Part shown: in pieces, positions 46,979 to 58,195 of the stretch
Layout: each line of letters starts with the position of its first letter
Numbering within the stretch: position 1 is the stretch's first letter
DNA from: Lyophyllum atratum
Taxonomy: Eukaryota > Basidiomycota > Agaricomycetes > Agaricales > Lyophyllaceae
DNA length: 64,000 nt
Direction: 5' to 3'
Assembly (NCBI GenBank): GCA_014905825.1
Contig: JACGCN010000004.1
Span: 1,240,001 to 1,304,000 of the forward strand
Notes under the pieces: generated by a model
Database searches by the model: none
What the model was told of the DNA's origin: nothing
What the model saw: the letters and a program-made list of their open reading frames with translations, nothing else
Translations under genes and position numbers: made by a program

Positions 46979-47282
46979 GCCGAGTGTGCATCCTTGAAAT
47001 CTTTGTCTACGGATTATTCTGCTTGGAAATTTTAGATTCTCATCCTGAATAAGTGTATCTACAATGCAACATTCCCGCTTCCCCTGCCAACGACTGTCGA
47101 CTCCGTGACAGCGACGCGTCGTAATGATTAAAGACATTGACGCGTCAGTTATCGTTCGCTCAAACATTGTGGGGACGCGCAATGAATGATGACTGTTCGA
47201 AAAGCGTGGCACTGGTATATATTGGAGGCCAGACTCGTACTCAAGTACTCAAGTGCTAATGGCCAAATTTGAAATAAAAACA
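46979..47282. other. Spacer, F-box / DPH4
   Basis: 304 bp without a gene; F-box 3' UTR and DPH4 promoter. Confidence 0.6.
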
Positions 47283-47915
47283 ATGAATGAAAAAGGTACA
47301 TAGGGCGTGGGAAACGTGACTGGCCTTGCGCATCGCAAGTTTTTCTTGCAACATTCCTCAATCTCATCGTGGCTGCCTCAGACCAACCACCCGATTTCTA
47401 CGAGTTGCTTTCACTTCCCAAGGATGCCTCCGCCGCTGATATAAAGATCGCGTACCATCGCGCGCTCTTGCGATTCCACCCTGACAAGAATCATGGCATT
47501 CCCCTGTCCAACTCGGACTCTGATTCGATATCCGTTTCCCTAATTAGGGAGGCATACAGCACACTGTCTGAGCCGGAGCGTCGAAAGCAGTATGACTCTT
47601 CAAAACGTCAGCGGAGTGCTGGAACAGGTCCCAGACCGGCCCAGGTTGTATCGTTGGAAGAGTTTGAGGAGGTCGCAGATGATATCGGCGTGGACGCGGA
47701 TGTTTGGCAGTATCAATGCCGCTGTGGGGGCACATACAGAATAGCCGGTGCAGACATGGAGAAAGGGCACCATCTTGTGGGGTGCAATAGCTGCTCAGAA
47801 GTAGTGTGGGTTGGTTATGAACTTCAGACTTCTGACGAGGATGGTGAGTGTAAGTGGACTGTATGTGTATTCCGTGTAACCTTATCCAGAGGACTGGGAT
47901 ATCTGTAGAGGATAG
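47283..47915 (+). CDS. DPH4: Diphthamide biosynthesis protein 4 (J domain, CSL zinc finger)
   Basis: The main exon 47382-47843 encodes an N-terminal J domain (DFYELLSLPKDASAADIKIA, with the HPD triad in RFHPDKN) and a C-terminal DPH-type zinc finger (CRCGGTYRI ... VGCNSCSEVVWVGYEL). DPH4 supports the first step of diphthamide synthesis on elongation factor 2, supplying electrons/iron with DPH3. The exon has no upstream in-frame ATG. The frame-consistent solution is a 13-nt first exon (47283-47295, MNEK) joined across an 86-nt intron. At the 3' end either a 46-nt intron (47844-47889) leads to stop at 47915 (166 residues), or the frame reads on to 47908. Start and end are therefore inferred; the core is certain. 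Confidence 0.85.
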
Positions 47916-47934
47916 GGGATAGGTGGCGCAGACA

Positions 47935-49421
47935 TCAAACGCTATGTACAACGCCCACCGGCCCAAACAAGAAGCGCACAGTCCCTTCGTTGCGGCCGAG
48001 GAGCGGAACGTCATCCCCGCCGTATAGGGCGCTAGGGTCGGCGTTGCCGAGGGGCTGTCGCGGCCTTGGTGGATGTTCCGTCTCGCGCATGACAATTTTC
48101 AGTCGAATGAGCTGGTCGGAGTTGTACGGAGAGGGTACAGACAAAGCATGGCCATGTCTTTCGTATTGATGACGGGCGGAGAGATTCGGTGAAGGTGAAG
48201 AAGGTGTGCTTGGGGATGTATTTGCAGATGTATTTTGGGTGGTTGCAAGTAGAAGGTCGATTACAGAATGCGCGATAACTACAGGCATTGTCAGCATACT
48301 GCAGGGTCGACAGAAGGTTCAGGCATACGTACCTTCCAAATCTTCCACCTGCGACTGGAATCTCCTTTCCCAGTCTCCATGCTTACCCAGATACGATGCG
48401 AGATCTTGGCTAGACCGGTACTCGCCCTTGCCAGGTGACAGAGGTTGTTCGAACGACGATAGCAGAGCTGCGACATATATGCTCCCGAGTGCGATTGTGT
48501 GAGGGGGGTACTGTACAGGGAGAAGAGTCCGATAGCTGGTTTTCGATGGTCAATGCAGGCCCCGTTTCAACATCATCTCACATACCAGTCAACTGCTAAA
48601 CGCCACGCTAGTTGTGTCAATTTTTTTGTAGCTGAGGACTCGTGAGGGGACTTGGCAAACATGGAGATAGGAACAACGCACCAGCTAGCGCCCTGCCAAT
48701 CTTTATAACGTATGGGAACGGCATCCGTGATGTAAAATTAAAGCATATCGTCTCCAAAATCAGCCTCTCAATGGCCAGCAGCCGTTGGCGGTCCCGTTCA
48801 ACAACCTGAGCATCAGTGTCAGCGATACTTAAGAAGCCGAGATAGCCATTTTGCACCTGAGGGTCCATTGAATCCAAGTCGACCTCCCCTCCTGGATGTT
48901 TCGACTTCGCCGCAAGCTCCGGGAATCGCACAGCGTACGAAACGGCAAGCAATTCTCGCGGTTTCTTGAGCGTGTCATGCATTTTCGTTGAAACATACAG
49001 GGCTGCTAGCGATACATCCTGCTCACTGATCTTTAGACTTTGCAATGTGGCAGGAATCCACAGAAAAGACGCACATGGTAGTTGAAATCCTTCCTAGGGA
49101 AGAAGAGATGAAATCGGTGATACAGGTTCTGAGCTGTAGCTGTCGTTCTCCTTGGGCTGTTTTCGCGGAGATGAAGGTAAGCTAGGCCGTATGGATGGAA
49201 CGCGAGAAAGAGCGAACGCACAATCCGATACGCGCCCCTAGTGCCTCTAGAAAACCACAGGCACTCTGTCTAGTTTTCTCCTCTTGCGTCTCAGTGAGTT
49301 TTCCGCGTTGCTTCTCGGAGAGATACTTGACCTCGGCCGGAGTGAAGTATGGGTGGTGGTACTTTGACGAGGAAGCAGGGAGTTGGGTGGGCGACTGGCC
49401 CCTGGAGTGAATTGAATCCAT
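47935..49421 (-). CDS. Cyclin, CTD-kinase (CTK2/cyclin K) type
   Basis: Seven exons (49421-49222, 49156-49075, 49018-48857, 48805-48682, 48631-48586, 48535-48333, 48278-47935) give 386 residues. The first cyclin box is clear: YHHPYFTPAEVKYLSEKQRG, ARIGFPRRTTATAQNLYHRF, FPRKDFNYHDVSLAALYVST, KMHDTLKKPRELLAVSYAVR. The second half follows with RQRLLAIERLILETICFNFT, SRMPFPYVIKIGRALA and YPPHTIALGSIYVAAL. This pattern fits the beta subunit of C-terminal-domain kinase I, which phosphorylates RNA polymerase II. The segment 48806-48856 is 51 nt, open in frame and flanked by GT and AG, so both a spliced and a retained form are possible. Its stop codon lies 19 bp from the DPH4 stop. Confidence 0.85.
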
Positions 49422-49985
49422 TGGCTTGCTGATAGCTTTCTGCAATTGTCGATAACGTTAGTGTTAACAGGAGTAGATCGTTACATAGTCACAGGCTGCA
49501 TCCATAACTTCATGGTCCAAGTCTATTTTTAAATCCCGCTACGCTCACTGGCAGCGGCCACCTTTGTCGACCTACTTACAACTTGCATGGCCTCAGTCTG
49601 TGTATAAGTATGCTCACCCTCTAATATCTTATTGAAAACCACCTCGCCCTATAGCTAGCCCGATATCCTCGCCTCATTCTGCGGTGTTGGCGCTTGACCT
49701 CCGTGGCGCCTTCTGCGCTGTCGACTCCTTAGATTGTGCTGATCGAACTTTCATTGCCCCTACTGCACGAAACACCGGTGTCTCGAGGATCAGACCATGT
49801 CCTCGCAAGTAACACAATCGGCTCTAGCGCTGGAACGCTCATCAGCAGGCGTCTAACTATCAACAGAGATGCCAACTTGAAGTCACGTTGGAAACCTAAC
49901 AGGGGTGATCACTGCCAGGCCTTGTGAGTTAGCTGTCTCTCTAATGCTTCACCTCTACGGCACCCGACGCAGTCTATGAAGGACC
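49422..49985. other. Divergent spacer, cyclin / NACHT gene
   Basis: 564 bp without a supported gene. The sequence before 49986 should hold the NACHT gene promoter. Confidence 0.5.
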
Positions 49986-51612
49986 ATGGCCTTTGCTGGT
50001 TCTACCAACACAACCATCCATGGGAGCTCGTTCAGCGACATACATAGGGACCAGAACATTTACTTTGTAAATGGTAACATGTCCATCCACGATTCCGAAG
50101 CAGGTAAACGCGTATGAACAAACTTCATTTACCTCATCTGACTTTGCGTCCTTTCCAGGCATATTCACTCTAAAAGGAGCTAGCAATTTGAGCGCTACAC
50201 ATGATTCATTTGAGCGTTCCCCTCCTCCGAAGTGTCATCCGGGGACGCGGCAAACAGCTTTGAGGGGAATCGATGGCTGGATGGGTGACATGCAGAAAAA
50301 GATTGATACAGTTCTCACGGAATGGAGCAGCCAGCCGTCTGCGACGGGGATAGTCAGAGAGGGGCGATTCCTCTGGCTCCATGGACCCGCAGGTGCCGGT
50401 AAATCAGCACTCGCACAAACGGTGTCGGAGAAATATGCAGAAAGTCAGAAACTAGTCGGGACTTTTTTCTTCTCTCGAGAAACGCCAGGCCGCGATGCAG
50501 TAAACAGTCTGTTCCCAACAATTGCCTATCAAATGGCCATACGCATTCCCGGAATGCGTTCCAGCATTGGCTCCGCTGTTAAGCTGGATCCGTCAATCTT
50601 CGAAAAAAGTCTCGAAGCACAAGTTAAGCATCTGATCATCCTCCCATTCTGTTCCGTCCTCTCCCTTGCCAAAAGTCGACCTCCTGACCCACCGTTTCTT
50701 GTTGTCGTCGACGGCCTCGATGAATGCAGCCCAGACTCTTCCCAGGGCGACATCCTCTCCCTGTTCACCGATCTACTCTACCTGTACCACCTACCACTCT
50801 GCTTTCTCGTCGTCAGCCGCCCTGAGCCACATATCAAGGACAAATTCGGCTCACATGTCTTTCGCTCCCATAAAAGCGTCAGGGAGCTTTTGCTATATGG
50901 GGAACATGACTCTGGGGAAGCTCGAAACGATACCCGCGTCTTCCTTCGTGCCGAGTTCGACAGGATATGCGAGTCTGCGGCTCATCGAGGGTTCATGGAG
51001 TTCGTTTCTAGACCCTGGCCGTCTCAAGACATAGTCGAGCGCTTGGTGGACAGATCAGGCGGTTATTTTATCTATGCTGCAAGCGTAACACGCTTTGTAG
51101 ACAAAGAGTTTAACCCAGTCGAAGGGCTGAACATCATATTGGACGCAACCTGGGCTTCTCCCTTTGCAAAACTTGACAGATGCTACCATCAGATTCTATC
51201 CGACTGTCCAAACAGAGATCGCCTTATTGCGATTTTAGGAGCCATATTCACCATCGCATCCATCTCCGAGTCCAACTGGTACGCTAAAGTCAAGCAACAC
51301 GCTTCACCAAAGACGACGCTGAGCCCCGGCGAATTGGACAGGCTTCTTGACCTTCAACTGGGAACGGTTCGCTCTACGCTTCATGGAATGCACTCTCTCT
51401 TCCGTGTGGGCGACAAGATAGAATGCTTTCACGCCTCATTGCAGGATTTTCTAGTCAACAAGGATAGAGCAGGGCCTTTCTTTATTGATCCCGAGAAGCA
51501 TCACGGGGATATGGCGCACAACTTGTTGAGAATTGTTGACCGGTGGACAGCAGCATCTACATCTATGTGCGCTCCGTTACATTGGTTCAACAGCATTACA
51601 GAAGATGACTAA
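49986..51612 (+). CDS. NACHT-domain NTPase
   Basis: Two exons (49986-50103, 50159-51612; intron 55 nt) give 523 residues. The N-terminus is the short asparagine/histidine-rich type common in mushroom NACHT proteins (SDIHRDQNIYFVNG). Then come GTRQTALRGIDGWMGDMQ, the P-loop WLHGPAGAGKSALAQT (about residue 113), FFSRETPGRDAVNSLFPTIA, Walker B PFLVVVDGLDECS (about 225), and the sensor LCFLVVSRPEPHI. A winged-helix-like segment with LHGMHSLFRVGDKIECFHAS LQDFL follows near residue 460. These STAND NTPases act as intracellular sensors in fungal self/non-self recognition. No WD40, ankyrin or TPR repeats follow before the stop at 51612, so the protein is either naturally short or truncated relative to usual family members. 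Confidence 0.8.
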
Positions 51613-51648
51613 CCTGCCTGTGATTATAGAAATGAACGTTTACTCTGT

Positions 51649-53133
51649 TTGACATGGCCCTTTCATGCTTCTCGTGCCTCGAATTCTTCTGATATTATCA
51701 GTAAAATCAAAGCCATCGACGAGCTCTGGGCATCCGTTCTCGATAGCCTATATCAACCTCATTACCCTCCAGAGAACACCATACATATGTTGGGTGAGGC
51801 GATAAGTTGGCTGAAGGTGGCCCGTCGTATCCTCATTACCTCTATCCAGAGCTAATCTCTTTCATTCAGCTCCTTGGAGAGCCTGCTCAAGACTTGGTCC
51901 TTCGAATGACCTCGTTGCTCGATTACTTCTTTCGCAAATTCTTGCAGGCTCCTGGGGTGGAGGTTGCGAGCATCCAAGGGTTGTTCGTTTTATTGCCTCT
52001 TCGTCAGAGTTGGGGAGCACTTGCAGAAACGCGACTTGTTCAACAGGTTAGACAGGCGGATGGTTATCATGGCTACAGCGGCTTTGAAAGTTTCATGGAT
52101 GACCCAACCCGCTCGGGAGACGTTTTTACTACTCGAGTCGTTTGCCATACGCGTCTAGCTCTAAGCTGCATGCAGCTACTAGGACACCTCCGAACATTTA
52201 GAGGAATGCATCCCAAAGCAAGGTATCTCCCAGTGTTATGAAGAACCATTCCGGAGCTCATGATATATCTGAACAACAGTCTCGAAAGTTACATCCCAAC
52301 GGATACCTCAAAGGTTCCCTTGATCGATCATGGTGCATTTCGTTGGCACGATATTTTTATTACGTTTGTACCCTTTCCAGTTCATGGAAAGAACACCGCG
52401 ATTGACAGATATTCGCAGAGAATATCGACTCTCGCAGGATCCTTTCAGCCCAAATCAGGTTTTGCCACAGTATTCCAAGAGGTGTTGGGCAAAACATCTA
52501 TCAATGTCATCACCGGGGGATAAAGCCATCCTCTTCTGCCTCCGCGCCAATGGCAGGACCCTTCTGAATCGGGTTCCTTCATGCGAATCTCCAGTGACTG
52601 GGGTGAAGTATCTTTTCCGCCGTGTCACTCACCGGTAAGTCTTCTTGACGTTGTTGCGGGGAATGTTATAACATATGGCGTTCCTTATCAGTCATAACGA
52701 CGGTGGCATAGACCCTTCGCCTGATGTTCATGAGCGAAATTTTGCTAATGCGAAGTTGGTTGTGCAATGGCTGAAGGTTGGCGCTCTTCTCTATAGTTAC
52801 CTTCTGCCCTTGCTGAAATTGCGGTTGCGGATGCAGAAGATGAATGAACCGCCGTCTGACCTTCTGCTCGAGTGGACGCCGTGCTGGCGTTGTAAGAAGT
52901 TTCACGCCGCCGATGACAGGCCACTTTCATCCAGAGAACACCCGATATGGCACAACCTTATCGAGATATCAACTACAATCGCAGAAGCCTGGGTGGAACC
53001 CATTCAGCACCCCATCCATGCAGACACTGCCCAGTCGATAAATTCGCATGAAATGCTAGCCAGTATCCGCTCTAAAGATAACGAGGCGCTCGGGTGGACA
53101 GGGCGGATGCGTCGCTTAATCACAAGAAGATGA
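51649..53133 (+). CDS. Uncertain coding region after the NACHT gene
   Basis: Several plus-strand frames look coding but do not form a gene I can join. They are 51649-51830 (WPFHASRASNSSD, then IDELWASVLDSLYQPHYPPE), 51807-52241 (LISFIQLLGEPAQDLVLRMT and a helical continuation), 52260-52523, and 52675-53133 (DLLLEWTPCWRCKKFHA with a CxxC, and a basic C-terminus). They could be the C-terminal exons of the NACHT protein, a separate small gene, or decayed remnants. I do not recognise any domain. Confidence 0.35.
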
Positions 53134-53389
53134 GGTGTCGTAGCTGCGGTTGGTATGAATCAGTACCCAGGCTCCTTTTGGGTAACCACTCCAATGGTCG
53201 GGAAACCAACGTGCTGGTTAAAGTGGCCGTGAGGATTTCCCTTCAACGAGGGTACAGGTACCCTGCGCCAAGGGTGTATTTATTGGTACTGTCTGACCCG
53301 GGCGGGAGCAGGAGATGTCCGGATATTGTGTTAACTTGACTTCGTCGACAAGCTTCCTTGTCTTCATACCCGCTCGAGATTTCAAGACA

Positions 53390-54164
53390 TCAATTTACAG
53401 CGTACTTTACCAAGTTCGTGTGTTCGACATAAATCGCTGCCCTTTCTTCCAGGCTGCCGATGAGTTCTGGGAACATGCTAGTTGATACTGCATCGAGATG
53501 GTCCTGAGATAGAGGTCTCCTTAGTACATCGAACATTTCCAGAAATACCCAGCGTACCTGCATACTGTCCCACCCTATTGCTAGGATCCAGCTACCTTTC
53601 TTCTCTTTGCTTTCACCCCAGGCCACCGAGTGGCACGTCTCCTCATGAACCAGACCTTCGCGAAGCAGCATGGCTCTGATGTGGAAATTATGGAGCGACA
53701 CACCAGGCTGCGGGTTTAGGGTAGCAATTTCTGTCGTCGGCGCTTCTAGCGAAGGTGCTGCGTCCTCGTCAAAGTCAATGTGCTGGGAATCAAGAAAACT
53801 GGAACGCGCAAGCGAGAGACAAGACTGTAGTTCGACATAGGAGGGCTGCTGTTCGAAGTCCATGCAACGCTCATAAGTCTCCCAGACTAGGTGTAGGAAG
53901 CGTTCAGGAGTCGCCGCGATGATAGCATATTCAAGGACATACTGACGATGAGATACCCCGTGCGTCCATCCTCGGTTTGGATGCCATAGTGAACGCTGAG
54001 TCCAAGGCCTGGTATGGGAAAGACAGTTGACTCAGATCTGTGCAACTCGCATACCTAATAACTCCGTCTACATCGAGCAGGATATCCAAAGCGTCCTTGA
54101 GAACTAGAGGATCGGCGACGAAAGCATCAGAACCCAGAAAACGTTCGATCTCGACAATGGGCAT
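53390..54164 (-). CDS. Unknown protein A, tandem ABM-like folds (paralogue of 57099-57870)
   Basis: Four exons (54164-54055, 53995-53943, 53886-53558, 53503-53390) give 201 residues. The sequence resembles two dimeric alpha/beta-barrel (ABM/EthD-like) half units in a row. The first half has DGRTGYLIVIWETYERCMDF and PSYVELQSCLSL. The second has GSWILAIGWDSMQDHLDAVS and FPELIGSLEERA, so GY/SW-strand then W-helix then a P-x-L-I helix occur twice. Function is unknown; such folds include monooxygenases, stress proteins and dehalogenase-like enzymes. Start MPIVEIERFLGSDAF and the exon lengths 110, 53 and 114 are identical to those of the paralogue. Fold assignment is inference. Confidence 0.75.
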
Positions 54165-55059
54165 GATAGTCCGGGAACAGGAAGGTTATGGTAATCTCAG
54201 TCTGCGTGTCTACGAGCCTATGACGTGCTTCGGAGGAATATTTTGTGTTTTTCGTCGCCCGTCGTCGCACTTTTTTAGACTTTTTTGCTGGACATAGCCT
54301 TGCCCTGCTCCAACGTTCAACGACCATCATCGCTAGAGTACCTGACCAGCGACCAGATGGGACTCGGCGGAAATGATGTTCATTTCCATGCGCCACGTTG
54401 CCCAGTGCGGAAGCGCAATCGAGGTGAGACTTGGAAATAATCGGGCCAGTTAGAGGTCAGCCGCCGCTGTCAGAGTCGTGGTTAAATAGCAAGCCAAACC
54501 TCCAGTCATCCTCACACCGCCTCTTGTCCCCTTCCACCATCAGCACCCTCAGTATCGTCCGCTACGCATCCCACAAGGATGGCACCGACGTGCTATCCGG
54601 GATCACAACCCTTCGCTCCCTCATACGCCCATACCGCGACGGTATACCTTACCACCCGCTCATCCTCATCACCACTTCCTCGAATTCCACCTAGCTGTCC
54701 GCCGCTGGTCGGCCCCAAGAAATTCTTCTCGTCTATGCACACGATAGAACGCGCAGTCCGGAGGGTATGACCTCCGGCCTCAAGTCTAAGGTCAGTCGTT
54801 GTCGTTGCTCACTACTTCAGATGTGTGGCTGACCATCGTCGACTCTTCAGAACACCATGCGGTAGACCAACGTCAACGCAAATGCGTGTATACTTCATCT
54901 CAGTTTGCTGAGCGGATCACAAGGTCAGTCGTCGTCGCAGCGGTTGTCCTTGGAAGACTGTGCTGACCGCCGTGGAACTCCTCAAGTCGGTCGACAGCGG
55001 CTCGGTCATCGTTCATCTATCATTTACTTTCTTCATCTGGCCCGGTGGCTATCACCAGG

Positions 55060-55345
55060 AAGTGTAGTAGGACGGGTGCAAATGACGATCCCTAGGCTCA
55101 TTTGGGCGATGAGTTCTAGGACGTCCTCCGTTCCTTCTTAGCAAGGTGATATCCCGTGAAGGTTTGTCCTCTTCTTTCTTCACTCATGCTCTTGATTGAC
55201 CTTTGTATACACTCTCAGAACCTTTTTGACTGTACTACTCGTTGCTCCCACGTATGGTAGGAGGGGTGAAAATGGCGGAACCTCGTATCTTCGGGCGAAT
55301 GATACCTGGGACGTCCTCCCTTCTGCTTGGCGAGGCAGCTTCTAG
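55060..55345 (+). repeat. Diverged two-copy repeat, period about 187 bp
   Basis: 55064-55145 and 55251-55335 share the pattern TAGGA-GGGTG-AAATG ... GGGCGAATGA-T-CT-GGACGTCCTCC, with many substitutions. Confidence 0.6.
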
Positions 55346-55589
55346 CCAAGGTCAGTCTTCCTATTTATCATCAACATCTATTACTTTGGCTGATCATTAT
55401 GTTGCTAGTCATTGTACAGAAATCCACTCGTCCTGGAGCTGCAGGAGAATGGTTTGAGGCTGACGAGCCTCTGCCATATCTCTCTGGGTTTAGGTCCGCC
55501 GGACTGCACTGGTATCAAGGGCGTGTCATTTGCGGCCTTCTCGGACGAGTATCTATCTCTCGTTCTCGACCCCCATTGTCATCCATTCT

Positions 55590-56690
55590 ATCTCCTGCGA
55601 CAGTCTTTCTCAGTATCCTCGGGATTTGCTTTGTTCCCGAATTACCGGTGTGCGCCCTCCTGCGTAGCAATATATCTGCGGCGCCACACTTCGTGTCTTC
55701 GCTCATCCATCTAATCACATTCTCTACCATCCAATTGGGCCTTGGGTGCTTCCTTTTTGCTGCGATTGACTCGACTTCTTCCAGTATCATGGGATTTGCT
55801 TCGTTCCCGCCTTCCGTCCGCAAGACAACTACCGGCTTGCGCCCTCCTGCGTACAACTATAATTGCAGCGCTCCACATTGGCGTCTTCATTTCGACTCTT
55901 TCTTTCTCTACCATACAATTGGGCCTTGGATGTTTCCTCTCTGTTACGGACCCGACTCCATACACAGGATTTGCTTTGTTCCTGCCTTCCGTCCACACGA
56001 CAACCGTAGGCGTGTGCCCTCATGCACACCAGTATACCCGCGATACTCCACCTTGGTGCCTTCGTTTTACATTTTTTTCTCTACCATCCAATTGGGCGTT
56101 GGATGTGTCCTTTGGCTACTAGCGACCATTTCTTGCACTCGACACCGCCGCCGGCATTCTCCTTACTGGTGTGATAATCTGCTTCTGTCTCTATGGGATT
56201 TGCTTCGTTCCCGACTTACCGGCGTGCGCCCACCTGCGTTCAAACCGACCTGCGAAACAGCACCTTGTTGTCTTTGTTTCAGAAATTCAAATCTTTTCGT
56301 CCTATACCATCCAATTGGGCGTTGGGTGTCTCGTTTGCGCTACGGATCCGACTCGATATCATGGGATTAGCTTTCGTTCCTGCCCTTCCGTCCACAAGAC
56401 GACCGCCGGCGTGTGCCCACCTGTACACAGATATACCCTGCTATGCTCCACCTTGGCGCGGCCGCTTCAAATCCTTTCATTCTCTACCATCCAATTGGGC
56501 GTTGGGTGTCTCTTTTGCGCTACGTATACGACTTGGCATCATGGGATTTGCTTCTGTTCCCGCCTTCCGTCCACAAGACAACCACAGGCGTGCGCCCTCC
56601 TGTGCACAGATACCAGCAGAGTTGCACCTTGCTTCTCCTTGCACCACCGCGGCCGTCAAAAACCTTCTTTCGCTACCCGTTGATCAATTA
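55590..56690 (+). repeat. Degenerate tandem repeat array, ~175-185-bp units
   Basis: The anchor CTCTACCATCCAATTGGGC recurs at 55722, 55906, 56079, 56302 and 56482 (spacings 184, 173, 223, 180). Between anchors, ATGGGATTTGCTTCGTTCC and CGTCCACAAGACAACC blocks recur in the same order. At least five copies are seen, all diverged. Confidence 0.82.
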
Positions 56691-57098
56691 GAGGCAGTGG
56701 GTGTTTCTCTTCAGTTCCGTAGATTTTCTAGTATTGTCATATCTTCTCGTGTATCGCGGATTCGCCGAACCTACAAAGTAAATGATGTGAATGCCTCCGC
56801 CCCAACTTGATAAGCTTTTTCAGCGTAAGTCGGTGTTATGCGGTGCGGTGCACCTCGATCTCGAGTTTCGCCTCAACTCTGGTAAGGTTATGAGGAGCGA
56901 AGCAGGAGCTAGACTAGAAGTAGAGGGGATCGCGGCAGTAGTAAAAACTGACGTTCGAGCGCAGTAACGCCCAAATGTTAACTTGAATTTAGATTCTTGT
57001 CAATATAGAGCGACACGCATGTACGTTCATACAAATTTGTGCATTCAAATGATACACTTTTTCATGCCATGTTGCAGTCGGCATCAACGGCATCACAT

Positions 57099-57870
57099 TC
57101 ACTGTTTAGTATACTTCACGAGATTGGCATGCTTGAGATCGATGTAGGCCAGTTCCTGCAAGCTCTTGATGAGCTCTGGATACGGTCCCTTCGACACGGC
57201 ATCTTTATGGGCCTGAACAATGGTCTCTCAGCACGAATGGAACATGATCGGGAGCACTCAGACCTACCTGCACGCTATCCCATCCAATCACCATGACCCA
57301 GGTGCCCTTGTGTTCCGTGCTCTCTCCCAGCCCCAGGGGCACACGGCACACCCCCTCCTTGGTCATGGTGTCGCCGAGGACCTTGAGCTTGGCTTTGAAG
57401 TCGTCAATGGACGCGCCGGGCTTCGGGGTCATGAAGGCGAACTCTGTGGCGGGTGCCTCCAGGGCGGGTGCGATGTCATTGTCGAAGTCGACATGCTGGA
57501 GATCGAGAGGCCCCGAACGCGCGCGTGTGAGACAGGCGATCAGACCGGGGTAGGACGGCTGCCTCATGAGGTTCATGTGGTGCTCGTATGTCTTCCATAC
57601 TATGTATCGGGGAAGTTTGGGAGTTCGCGTTCGGGAGAGCATTAGGACTCACTGACTACGAGGTATCCTGTGCGCCCGTCCTCCGTTTGGAGGCCGTAAT
57701 GAGGGCTGCATAGGTGAGACTGTCAGCGGGACGATTGAATTGTACGGCAGTTGGGATGACCTGATGACTCCTTCTGTATTGATCAGGGTTTCCAAAGCAT
57801 CTTCGAGGATGAGGGGATCGGTAACGAACTCATCGGAGGCGGGAAAGCGTGCGATCTCGACGGTGGGCAT
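57099..57870 (-). CDS. Unknown protein B, tandem ABM-like folds (paralogue of 53390-54164)
   Basis: Four exons (57870-57761, 57705-57653, 57599-57268, 57212-57099; introns 53-55 nt) give 202 residues. It begins MPTVEIARFPASDEFVTDPL. The two half units read DGRTGYLVVIWKTYEHHMNL with PSYPGLIACL, and GTWVMVIGWDSVQAHKDAVS with YPELIKSLQEL. The C-terminus is DLKHANLVKYTKQ. Overall similarity to protein A is obvious along the whole length, and the intron positions are the same. Function is unknown. Second-exon acceptor and donor choices restore the shared motif HYGLQTEDGRTGY. Confidence 0.78.
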
Positions 57871-58195
57871 CGTGGTTGGTGATGGTGCGACAAGGTGTCG
57901 CAGTGCAAATTATATACTTGGTGAGATACTATGCTGAGTAACATATTGTCCGTTGGCCTCCGCTATGTCGCGGACGGGGTGCTTCCTTCTCTCACTCAGA
58001 CTGTCCTGCGACAACCCCTCACTCGACTACGCTCAACTCGGGGCGCTGACACCAGGCGATCCCGCTTAGCATGGGAGTCAAATGTTGCGCGGACACGGAG
58101 CAACGGGCCGTCCCGACCTAGCACGGAATGACGTCACTTGTGCATGCTACTACGGCTTTCCACAAGGTACACCTTCAACTTCCTCGAACCTCCCC
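57871..58195. other. Divergent spacer, protein B / phosphate carrier
   Basis: 325 bp, no gene; promoters of both neighbours. Confidence 0.6.

Larger units (their letters stand above)
54165..57098. other. Repeat-rich spacer between the two paralogues
   Basis: 2.9 kb without a supported protein gene. It contains an approximately two-copy repeat at 55060-55345, a degenerate tandem array at 55590-56690, and AAGGTCAGTCGT-like motifs at about 54790, 54922 and 55348. The long plus-strand frame at 55327-56370 follows the repeat and lacks any domain. Confidence 0.6.

Noticed and set aside
55327..56370. 347-residue frame through the repeat array.
   Set aside because: Its sequence only mirrors the DNA repeats (recurring IQLG and FASFP blocks); no start context, domain or splice support.
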